A DNA stretch of 40,068 bases from an uncultured Clostridia bacterium (lineage in GTDB: Bacteria > Bacillota > Clostridia > TANB77 > CAG-508): contig CANPZM010000012.1 in the NCBI GenBank assembly GCA_947589065.1, positions 1 through 40,068 of the forward strand, given 5' to 3'. Shown here piece by piece: positions 33,916-40,068 of the stretch; position 1 is the first letter of the stretch, and every line of letters begins with the position of its first letter. The position numbers were made by a program, and so were the translations under genes. The notes beneath the pieces were generated by a model. That model was not told the origin of the DNA and did not search any database. It worked only from the letters and a program-made list of their open reading frames with translations.

Positions 33916-34287
33916 TTATGACATCCAACTGAAGTTAGACAATTTTCTTGACAGCTCCAGTATTCTTTCATATGAAACTAAGCCTGACTCCAATTCTTCT
34001 GTTGTTAATTCATCATTCGGAATTATGTGCCTGTACATTACAAAAAGTTTGCCAATATCTGATACATTATAAACGGTCTTTTGTATTGCATGATAAGCTT
34101 CAATTCCAAGTAAATTAAAATATTCTGGTTCCTTTTTTGAAATGTCCATTACTTTTGAATTGTTTTCCTTTAGTATCATTAAGAAAGTACAATTGTTTTG
34201 ATCTCTGAGCTTAAGTATTCCATTAGCATCTCTTTCAATATATACTAACTTACATAACCATAATCTTTCCCGCTTATAGAACCCCAT
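33916..34287 (-). CDS. Orphan 123-aa protein, function unknown
   Basis: I do not recognise this protein. It is soluble, mixed alpha/beta in appearance, with no signal peptide or membrane segment. The N-terminal half (RERLWLCKLVYIERDANGILKLRDQNNC) looks beta-rich and the C-terminal half helical (TTEELESGLVSYERILELSRKL). The start is behind a strong GGGAGG, with its own promoter and terminator. It is somewhat richer in G+C than the core genes and uses CGG for Arg, a codon I did not find in the native genes of this window, so it may be acquired. It stands at the border where the window turns into accessory and decayed sequence. Confidence 0.7.
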   Translation of the reverse strand: MGFYKRERLWLCKLVYIERDANGILKLRDQNNCTFLMILKENNSKVMDISKKEPEYFNLLGIEAYHAIQKTVYNVSDIGKLFVMYRHIIPNDELTTEELESGLVSYERILELSRKLSNFSWMS

Positions 34288-34353
34288 AGCTATTTACCTC
34301 CCAATATTATTATATATTTGGTACACATTGTTTATAGTTTCGACATTGTTATT

Positions 34354-34382
34354 ATTTTATCACGAATTTCAGCTTTTGGCAA
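34354..34382 (-). promoter_or_regulatory. Predicted promoter of the 123-aa orphan gene
   Basis: Minus strand TTGCCA, 17 nt, TAAAAT, 66 bases upstream of the start codon. Confidence 0.5.
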
Positions 34383-34428
34383 TATTGGTATGTCTATGGT
34401 ATGTTAATTAATACATTCATTATTTATA

Positions 34429-34548
34429 TTACGTTGTACTTTCTTTTTTAGTTATATTCTTTTTTTCTAATAAAAATTGTGTTCCTGTTCCTAAAATTAT
34501 TGTTGATATAAATAGTAAAATATGATTTTGATTTACAGTATTCAACAA
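34429..34548 (-). pseudogene. Possible tail remnant of a surface or membrane protein
   Basis: Open frame of 39 codons with a hydrophobic run (HILLFISTIILGTGTQFLL) and a Lys-rich end (EKKNITKKE), the shape of a C-terminal membrane anchor with positive tail. It has no ribosome site and no ATG, and the LPXTG motif itself is not visible. It lies immediately behind the LPHTG protein gene, so it may be what is left of a second surface protein. Low certainty; the rest of this 310-base gap holds only the neighbouring promoter and a hairpin. Confidence 0.3.
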
Positions 34549-34550
34549 AT

Positions 34551-34579
34551 CATAACCACGTGTAAAACGCGTGGTTATG
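34551..34579 (-). terminator. Hairpin behind the LPHTG protein gene
   Basis: 10-bp perfect stem CATAACCACG/CGTGGTTATG. The T-tract on the minus side is poor, but the position 19 bases after the stop fits a terminator. Confidence 0.55.
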
Positions 34580-34597
34580 ACTTGATTTTTATATTTT

Positions 34598-35881
34598 TTA
34601 TTTTACATCTTTAACTTTTTGACATTTGATATAAGCAACAGTTGCTATAATTGCAACAAATATTGTTGTTGATATTATCCAAACATTAACACCTGTGTGT
34701 GGAAGATTTTCTTTAGCAGTAGTTTGATCTCCAGCTGCTGAACCATTAGCTCCGCTTGCTGAGCCACTAGCTCCACTTGCTGATCCACCTGTTTTATTTC
34801 CAGCTGAACCACTTCCATTTGAAGAACTTCCTGCTTTTACTACAGTAACAGTACATGTTGCTGTTTTATTTCCATCATCTGATACTGCTGTAATAACTGT
34901 TGAACCTATTTTTTTAGGTGTAACTTTTCCAGCATTATCAACAGTAGCTACATCTGGATTACTTGAAGACCATGTTAAAATTTTATTTGTAGCTTTTTCT
35001 GGTTTAAAAGTAGCCCTAATAGTTAATGTTTTTCCCATTTCAACAGTTTCTGTTTTTGGTAAAGAAATACTTTCTAGTGCTATATCTTGCTCTAAATTAT
35101 CTACTATTGCATATCCATATAATTGTTTTAAATTATCTCCTGAAAAATAAACCCACATATAATATAATCCAGTGTCAGGTACAGATATTGGACTTTCAGG
35201 TTTTCCAAATCCATCTCTGCCATCAGCACCATATCCATTAAAGTAAGTCCAAGCTTTCCATCCAGAAGACGGAGGAGTTGTTTTTAGCAAACTTTGTAGT
35301 TCTGTAACATTTCCACCTTTAGATTTAATTTCTTGATATTTTTTTATTACATTTTGATCTGTAATTTTTTCATATTGATAATATGCATTACTAGTTGTAG
35401 CGTTTCTTAAAGGAACTGAAATACATTCGCTTGCACCATTACCATATTCTTTACCATTTTTTATTAATGTTTCACTTATTACATTAAAAAAAGGCATTTT
35501 TAAATCTACTTCTTGTGCTGTAACAATTTTTTCACTATCAGTCTCTTTCTTCCTTATTGTAATATAACCTTTATCAGCTGTATCAATTACAGCCTTAAAA
35601 TCTTTTGTACTACCGTCTATAATTAATGTTGCAGAAGTATTTGAAAAATCAGTTAATGCATGCCAAGTAGTAATACTTTCTGCCTTTGCCTTAGTAAGTC
35701 CATATTCATATTCTTGTTGATCATCTAATGTTATTCCTGTAAATACAAATTGCATTCTTCCATCATTAGATAAAATAGTCCTTTTTACATCAACATTTGC
35801 TTTTGCAATATTTGGTATAAATATTAACAATGCAATAATTGCTAACATTATAATTATATATTTTTTTCTTAACTTTGACAT
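34598..35881 (-). CDS. Sortase-anchored surface protein with a Big-2 domain (LPHTG)
   Basis: 427 aa. Signal peptide at about 1-28 (basic start, hydrophobic core, AKA-type cleavage site). An unrecognised N-terminal domain of about 230 residues contains YYQYEKITDQN and FSGDNLKQLYGYAIV. A bacterial Ig-like Big-2 domain (about 266-348) has the usual ESISLPKTETVEMGKT, LTWSSSNPDVATVD and GKVTPKKIGSTVITA. A Gly/Ser/Ala-rich linker (350-392) leads to the sorting signal LPHTG at about 393, a membrane segment, and a Lys-rich tail. It is therefore covalently attached to peptidoglycan by a sortase. No sortase gene is in the window. The start is behind AAGGGGA. Probable adhesin or wall scaffold; ligand unknown. 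Confidence 0.93.
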   Translation of the reverse strand: MSKLRKKYIIIMLAIIALLIFIPNIAKANVDVKRTILSNDGRMQFVFTGITLDDQQEYEYGLTKAKAESITTWHALTDFSNTSATLIIDGSTKDFKAVIDTADKGYITIRKKETDSEKIVTAQEVDLKMPFFNVISETLIKNGKEYGNGASECISVPLRNATTSNAYYQYEKITDQNVIKKYQEIKSKGGNVTELQSLLKTTPPSSGWKAWTYFNGYGADGRDGFGKPESPISVPDTGLYYMWVYFSGDNLKQLYGYAIVDNLEQDIALESISLPKTETVEMGKTLTIRATFKPEKATNKILTWSSSNPDVATVDNAGKVTPKKIGSTVITAVSDDGNKTATCTVTVVKAGSSSNGSGSAGNKTGGSASGASGSASGANGSAAGDQTTAKENLPHTGVNVWIISTTIFVAIIATVAYIKCQKVKDVK

Positions 35882-35917
35882 TTTTTTCCCCTTTTCTTTT
35901 GAAATAATTACATTATA

Positions 35918-35945
35918 ATTTTATCATTAAGGATTTTTTTGTCAA
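35918..35945 (-). promoter_or_regulatory. Predicted promoter of the LPHTG protein gene
   Basis: Minus strand TTGACA, 16 nt, TAAAAT. The -35 region and its A-rich flanks repeat the recA promoter block nearly base for base. Confidence 0.6.
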
Positions 35946-36009
35946 TACTTTTTTATAACTCTTTGAATTTGTATTATATAATTAAAATTATTGTAAATGA
36001 ACGGACTGA

Positions 36010-36150
36010 AAAAAAACAAATGAAATTGGAAAAATGTCTCAAGTTGAAAGATACGTTAGAACTTATACTCACAAAGATATTGCTTTTAAATTTTGAATGT
36101 GGATTAATCCAAAATTCAAATTATTATTGATAAAAAAATTTGAAAGGTAA
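36010..36150 (+). pseudogene. Remnant of a KilA-N domain (phage antirepressor type)
   Basis: One frame reads KKTNEIGKMSQVERYVRTY, then THKDIAFKF, a TGA stop at 36094, then MWINPKFKLLLIKKFER and a final stop. This follows, in order and spacing, the end of the KilA-N domain (family pattern TNAIGI...GRYGGTYAHKDIAFEF.SWISPEFKLYLIKEF). Only about 45 codons survive, broken by an in-frame stop and preceded by two more. It is thus a corpse of a prophage or mobile-element antirepressor gene. Nothing else coding is evident in the 341-base gap between 35882 and 36222. Confidence 0.75.
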
Positions 36151-36222
36151 AATATGTTAATTTGACTATAAATTATAATTTATTTATAATTTATATAAAT
36201 TAATAAATAAAGAAGGTGGAAT

Positions 36223-37251
36223 ATGAGTACTAAATATAATGATGGGGCCTCTATAAGTATTTCAAGTTTGCCTAAAGATGAGATTAAACAAGCATTTAAA
36301 GAATGGTCAGAAGGAGATGAAGAATTAGAAAAATTACTTTTTCAATGTTATTCAAATAATATTGAAACAATTGGATGTCATTCAGACAGTTCAGATTCAT
36401 TTTTACAGGTAATAGTTAATAATTCTTACAATGAAATTAAAAGAATGTTATGTTCACTTCAAACAGTTCATGGAGTAAGAATTTTAGTTGAACCTAATGG
36501 CTCCTCAAATATATTATATCCTGGCTGGGATACACCTATAATTACTTTTGGTTTGAAAGGTAAGCCCCAAAGCTCAGCTGATTCATTATTTTATAAATTA
36601 TCTGAATCAATTACTAATTATAACTCTATTACTCCATCTAAAACAAAACCATTTGAATATATGTTAGACTTTTATGATTTTTTTGTAGGAAAAGAAGCTG
36701 ATTTAAATTTTGAATTAAAATATCTAAAAAATGATCAGTATATTTTTTCAGTTAATACTATAAAAGATAGAAGTGATTTAAATTCTTTAAATGATTTATT
36801 TATTCACGCTGGTTTAACTAAAGATGATAATTCTTATGGACGATATAATGAATGGAATTTAGTTGCAAAAACATTAGAAGAATTAGATGAGAAAATGCTT
36901 CATTGTACAGAAGTAATTATAAATGAGTGGCCATTATCATTACCTTCTGAAATTGTTGAAGGAATGTCTGCTAATGCAATTGCTCATTTTATGAAGAGAA
37001 AATTTGGAAATTCATCTGAAGGTCAACAAAAATTTAATGAGTGGCTAAATAATTATAGAGAAGAAATTATACAGAAGAATATAAGGCATGCTTTTGAAGA
37101 TTCAGCTGAGAATCAGCAAAAATTTGAAGAATGGCTAAAAGATTATAGAGAAAAAATTGGTTCTAGTATTGTTTCTAAAGGAGATGAAACTTCTCAATCA
37201 AGTGTTAATAAAAATAAAGAACAAGATAGAAAAGAAACTAATACTAGATAG
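36223..37251 (+). CDS. Uncharacterised 342-aa protein with a C-terminal internal repeat
   Basis: Not recognised. No signal peptide or membrane segment, so cytoplasmic. The N-terminal part (about 17-60) has DEIKQAFKEWSEGDEELEKLL followed by a short Cys/His cluster (QCYSNNIETIGCHSDSSD), and then a predicted alpha/beta region (62-150). The C-terminal third contains a 30-residue-period repeat: FGNSSEGQQKFNEWLNNYRE (261-280) and FEDSAENQQKFEEWLKDYRE (291-310), an amphipathic helical unit. The tail (318-342) is hydrophilic Lys/Glu/Ser-rich. The start is behind AAGGTGG. It is alone, between a phage-gene remnant and a tRNA-like pseudogene, so an element cargo gene is plausible. Base composition is like the host's. 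Confidence 0.8.
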   Translation: MSTKYNDGASISISSLPKDEIKQAFKEWSEGDEELEKLLFQCYSNNIETIGCHSDSSDSFLQVIVNNSYNEIKRMLCSLQTVHGVRILVEPNGSSNILYPGWDTPIITFGLKGKPQSSADSLFYKLSESITNYNSITPSKTKPFEYMLDFYDFFVGKEADLNFELKYLKNDQYIFSVNTIKDRSDLNSLNDLFIHAGLTKDDNSYGRYNEWNLVAKTLEELDEKMLHCTEVIINEWPLSLPSEIVEGMSANAIAHFMKRKFGNSSEGQQKFNEWLNNYREEIIQKNIRHAFEDSAENQQKFEEWLKDYREKIGSSIVSKGDETSQSSVNKNKEQDRKETNTR

Positions 37252-37317
37252 CAATATCAATTATAAATAAACTAAAAATTTCATTTTTATGTTTAAGTTA
37301 CAATTGGAGTAATAATA

Positions 37318-37382
37318 GTCACTTCTTCACCAGTTAATAGATTCGTTATAACACCGATAGGTCGCTGGTTCAATCAAGCGAC
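37318..37382 (+). pseudogene. tRNA-like pseudogene with the 3' T-stem strand deleted
   Basis: The acceptor strand GTCACTT (37318-37324) pairs at 6 of 7 positions with AAGCGAC (37376-37382). Between them come a D-loop-like CAGTTAATAGA (37331-37341), a 17-nt anticodon-arm-sized segment containing ATAAC, a variable loop AGGTC (37359-37363), a T-stem strand GCTGG (37364-37368) and a T-loop TTCAATC (37369-37375). The 3' T-stem strand, expected as CCAGC, is missing: the T-loop is followed at once by the acceptor. No CCA is encoded. The anticodon stem is also damaged; the loop resembles a Met or Ile tRNA, but this is uncertain. Not a functional tRNA. Confidence 0.6.
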
Positions 37383-37388
37383 TATAAT

Positions 37389-37411
37389 TATCCCCAGTAT
37401 AACTGGGGGAT
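37389..37411. repeat. GC-rich hairpin behind the tRNA-like sequence
   Basis: TCCCCAGT-ATA-ACTGGGG(G)A, one of the strongest stems in the window. It could be the old terminator of the tRNA-like gene or of the 342-aa gene. Confidence 0.6.
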
Positions 37412-37428
37412 TACTTTGAAGTTATTTT

Positions 37429-37461
37429 AAAAGGAAGTTATATAATTTAACTTCCTTTTTT
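37429..37461. terminator. Bidirectional terminator downstream of lysS
   Basis: 11-bp stem AAAAGGAAGTT/AACTTCCTTTT with a T-run after and A-run before, 10 bases from the lysS stop. Confidence 0.85.
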
Positions 37462-37471
37462 AAAAATTACT

Positions 37472-38968
37472 TTATAATTCATCATCATCTTCTATTGATT
37501 CTCTTGGTTTTAATAGTGGGTAAAGAACTACATCTCTTATATTGTAGCTATTAGTTAAGAATTGTAAAAATCTATCTACTCCTAATCCCCATCCTGATAT
37601 AGGTGGCATTCCGTATTCCATAGCTTTAATATATTCATAATCAATAGTCATAGCTTCTTCATCTCCTTGTGCTCTAAGTTCACTTTGTTGAATTAGTCTT
37701 TTTTCTTGTTCCCTAGCGTCTACTAATTCTGAATAGCCATTAATAATTTCTTGTCCATTTACAACTAATTGAAATCTATCAGATATATTGCTATTCTGAT
37801 CATTACTTCTTGCTAATGGAGATAAATCCGTAGGATGTTTTATTAGAAAGGTAGGTTCTATTATATTAGGTCTACTAACCTTTTTGTATAATTGATCTAT
37901 TAGATTTCCCCTTCCAAGATTTTCTATATTCTCTGCTTCTAAATTAATTTTTTTATTTTTTATTTCATTTAATAATTCTTTTGCACTTTCAAACTTATCT
38001 ATGTCTATATCACAATCCTTTAATATTAAATCTCTAAACGATACTATCTTCCATTCTCCTCCAAAATCTATTGTTTTATCCCCTATTTGTATATTTAAAT
38101 TTCCATCATATAATTTACTTAATATATAAGTAACCATTTTTTTCATGAATTTCATATTATCTTCATAATTCCAATAGGCACTATATCCTTCTACCATTGT
38201 AAAATCTTGTAAATGATTTACATCAATGCCTTCATTTCTAAAATCCCTTGCTACTTCATATATATTATTAAATCCACCAATTATTAATTTTTTAAGTGTT
38301 AATTCTGGAGATATTCTTAAATATACATCCATATTGTGTGCATTATGATGTGCAATAAATGGTTTAGCAGTTGCTCCTGATGCAGTATTTTGTAGAGCTG
38401 GTGTTTCTACTTCTATAAATCCATTATTATCTAAAAACTCTCTTAAAAGTCTTATAAACTTAGATCTTAACAGAAATTTCTTCTTTGCTTCTTCATTCAT
38501 TATTAAATCTAAATGTCTTTCTCTATATATTAGTTCTTGATTTGATAATCCATGAAATTTTTCTGGCAATGGTCTCAATGCTTTTCCTAAAAATGTAAAA
38601 TCATACACCTGTATCGTTTTTTCTCCTGCCTGTGTTGTAAATACATCACCTTTAATCCCAATGAAATCTCCTATATCTAATATTTCATTTATCTTTTTAT
38701 AATTTTCTTCACCTAAATCATCTCTTTTTAGACACAATTGAATATGTCCTGTTATATCACTTAAATCTATAAAAGAAATTTTTCCCATTTTTCTTTTAGA
38801 TATTACTCTTCCTGCAATAGAAATATTTTTAACCCCATCATCAAATTTTCTGCTTTCGCCTATTGTACAAGTAGTTTCATATCTTTCTGGATGTGCTTTT
38901 ATTCCATATTCATCTAATTTTTTTAATTTTTCTTCTCTTACCGCCATTAATTCTTTTACAGTTGCCAT
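37472..38968 (-). CDS. lysS: Lysyl-tRNA synthetase, class II
   Basis: 498 aa, the standard length. Charges tRNA-Lys. Seen: an N-terminal OB-fold anticodon-binding domain (about 50-150, including ISIAGRVISKRKMGKISFIDL), then class II motif 1 (LDNNGFIEVETPALQNTASGATAKPFI), motif 2 (NIYEVARDFRNEGIDVNHLQDFTMVEGY) and motif 3 at the C-terminus (PPISGWGLGVDRFLQFLTN). The start is behind GGGAGG and a -10/-35 pair. No T-box leader is visible in the 100 bases upstream. It is the only core gene in the otherwise decaying last 6 kb. Confidence 0.97.
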   Translation of the reverse strand: MATVKELMAVREEKLKKLDEYGIKAHPERYETTCTIGESRKFDDGVKNISIAGRVISKRKMGKISFIDLSDITGHIQLCLKRDDLGEENYKKINEILDIGDFIGIKGDVFTTQAGEKTIQVYDFTFLGKALRPLPEKFHGLSNQELIYRERHLDLIMNEEAKKKFLLRSKFIRLLREFLDNNGFIEVETPALQNTASGATAKPFIAHHNAHNMDVYLRISPELTLKKLIIGGFNNIYEVARDFRNEGIDVNHLQDFTMVEGYSAYWNYEDNMKFMKKMVTYILSKLYDGNLNIQIGDKTIDFGGEWKIVSFRDLILKDCDIDIDKFESAKELLNEIKNKKINLEAENIENLGRGNLIDQLYKKVSRPNIIEPTFLIKHPTDLSPLARSNDQNSNISDRFQLVVNGQEIINGYSELVDAREQEKRLIQQSELRAQGDEEAMTIDYEYIKAMEYGMPPISGWGLGVDRFLQFLTNSYNIRDVVLYPLLKPRESIEDDDEL

Positions 38969-39000
38969 ACTTTTCCTCCCTAAATTATTATAATAATGTT

Positions 39001-39029
39001 ATCATACAATATTTTTATCAAAAAATCAA
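39001..39029 (-). promoter_or_regulatory. Predicted promoter of lysS
   Basis: Minus strand TTGATT, 17 nt, TATGAT, 32 bases before the start codon. Confidence 0.5.
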
Positions 39030-39060
39030 TTAATATTTAAAATAATAACAAAATCAGGTT

Positions 39061-39237
39061 TCAAAATTGGTTTAAAATATTATTAACATATTGCATAACT
39101 TCTCCTTGTAAAAATAATCTTGCTTTCAATTTGTAATACCAGCCATCTACAATTACATTTTTGTCTTCATTTAATAATGGTTCTATAACAAAATTTGTCA
39201 ATAGTATATACCATGCTGCATGTAAAGTAATCCAATA
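39061..39237 (-). pseudogene. C-terminal fragment of a thymidylate-kinase-like gene
   Basis: About 58 codons open to a stop at 39061, with no usable start and a stop just upstream. The frame reads like protein: TLHAAWYILLTNFVIEPLL, then DKNVIVDGWYYKLKARLFLQG and VNNILNQF. The VIVDGWYYK segment resembles the Asp/Arg-region motif (VIxDRYxxS-like) of dTMP-kinase-type P-loop kinases, but the P-loop portion is gone. A family name is therefore only a suggestion. It lies directly upstream of the lysS promoter. Confidence 0.5.
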
Positions 39238-39264
39238 TTTTTATTCATTACATAATTTAATATC

Positions 39265-39292
39265 TTCTTAGGATGTAATCATATCCTAAGAA
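39265..39292. terminator. Hairpin between the two gene remnants
   Basis: 10-bp perfect stem TTCTTAGGAT/ATCCTAAGAA with an 8-nt loop, 19 bases behind the stop of the 83-aa frame. T-tract weak. Confidence 0.5.
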
Positions 39293-39310
39293 GAACTAGC
39301 CTATGAATTT

Positions 39311-39985
39311 TCAATTTTTCTTTTTTAATTTTAGTAGTGAGTCTCTATCTTTTATTTTAAACTCAAAACTTGCTAAAAAATTGTATTCTATATTAGCTTT
39401 ACTCTCTTTATCAACTCTTAAATATATTGTATTATTTTCTTGCTTTATATCAATTTTTATAGGAGCTTCAAAAATATGTCTTCTTATTAAATATCCTTCT
39501 TTTGTTTTATAGACAAATAATCCTTTTCCAAGTATTACCTCTATTTTTTTCTTCAAACTCATTCTTTCTTCTATTTAATTCAAAAAACATTTCATATATT
39601 AAATTATATTTTTTATTAATTCATTAACCTTTTTGGCTTCCTCATATTCATTTATATATTGATTATATTTTTCTCTTATTGCTGTGTTAATGTCTTCATC
39701 ATTATTCAAAGATATTCCATTCTCATTTACATCAACATAATCCTTTATTTCACTTGGTATTTTAGGCATAGCTTTTTCTACACTAATATATTTAATAGTG
39801 AAATATTCTTCATCACCAGATATATCATTAGAAAAGTCATGAATATCTGTTATATTTTCATATATATTCTTAAAATCTTCTATATCAATTTCTGAATCAA
39901 ATTTTTTATAATCTAATACAACTCTAGTTTTTAATTCATATATTTCTTTTAAATACTTAAATAAGCTCTTCATTTTTTCTTCCAT
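39311..39985 (-). pseudogene. Decayed N-terminal part of a large helicase-like protein
   Basis: Two open frames (39985-39599, 128 codons; 39562-39311, 83 codons) are pieces of one gene. Between them a third frame reads YNLIYEMFFELNRRKNEFEEK and bridges them if one A is added in the A-run near 39607-39612 and one A removed in the run near 39545-39551. The joined product starts MKSLFKYLKEIYELKTR, has an acidic middle (PKIPSEIKDYVD), a coiled coil, and then the segment EVILGKGLFVYKTKEGYLIRRHI. In my recollection this pattern (LGLGLL.W.T..G..I.RH) is the N-terminal region of long AAA/DNA2-NAM7-type superfamily I helicases. The helicase motifs themselves are absent: the frame ends at a hairpin. 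Pseudogene status is well supported, the family less so. Confidence 0.55.
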
Positions 39986-40068
39986 AAATACTCATTCCTT
40001 TATTTCTTTTTAATTACAAATTATTTTATACAAAACACAGCATATAGTGGAATTTATTTAATATTATT

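Noticed and set aside
35939..36130. A 63-codon plus-strand frame as a real small gene.
   Set aside because: It has no ribosome site and overlaps the KilA-N remnant in another frame, and that other frame carries the recognisable protein similarity.
36010..36150. TGA in the KilA-N remnant read as a recoded (Trp) codon.
   Set aside because: The TGA stands one codon away from the position where Trp is expected and a normal TGG follows; two other in-frame stops lie upstream. Ordinary decay explains it.
37261..37420. tRNA-like region as a T-box leader for lysS on the minus strand.
   Set aside because: It lies beyond the 3' end of lysS, not upstream of its start, and lacks the T-box sequence.

Overview
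The window comes from a very AT-rich (roughly 27% G+C by eye), spore-forming, fermentative Firmicute, most likely an uncultured Clostridia lineage. The evidence is SpoVS, a YtfJ/GerW protein and dipicolinate synthase A (sporulation), a pta-ackA-ackA acetate operon and an anaerobic ribonucleotide reductase homologue (anaerobic life), AAGGAGG-type ribosome binding sites, and TTGACA/TATAAT promoters with 16-17 nt spacers.

Layout. 0-5.4 kb (minus strand): undecaprenol kinase, a BI-1 family membrane protein, pyruvate kinase and glycogen phosphorylase. 5.6-6.2 kb: one visibly GC-richer orphan membrane gene with its own promoter and terminator. 6.2-9.9 kb: S66 carboxypeptidase, PepV-like dipeptidase and a GltD-like oxidoreductase. 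10-16 kb: ytfJ facing a DUF2953 gene, scpA, recX, recA, an orphan membrane-anchored solute-binding protein, a 566-base gene-free stretch full of inverted repeats, then spoVS. 16.2-21.9 kb: ymdB, a frameshifted dprA, folD, uppP, dpaA and a frameshifted membrane-TPR gene. 22-29 kb: rqcH, the pta-ackA-ackA operon and a RluA-type pseudouridine synthase. 29-33.8 kb: a damaged-looking NrdD homologue, an acyl-CoA ligase and a DUF1836 regulator. 33.9-40 kb is accessory and decaying: an orphan 123-aa gene, an LPHTG surface protein, a KilA-N antirepressor remnant, an unknown 342-aa protein, a tRNA-like pseudogene, lysS, and fragments of a thymidylate-kinase-like gene and of a large helicase-like gene.

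Most notable observations. (1) The NrdD homologue is an intact 714-codon frame, but it has Asn where the thiyl-radical cysteine belongs and stops just before the zinc/glycyl-radical domain, so it looks like a pseudoenzyme. (2) A roughly 71-75 nt two-hairpin intergenic repeat occurs three times in the same orientation with compensatory stem changes. (3) A 143 nt element closed by a 23-bp inverted repeat lies between spoVS and the solute-binding protein gene. (4) Two otherwise well-conserved genes (dprA and the TPR gene) are each split by a single-base frameshift. (5) The right end holds several recognisable gene corpses. No CRISPR array, IS transposase or rRNA was seen.
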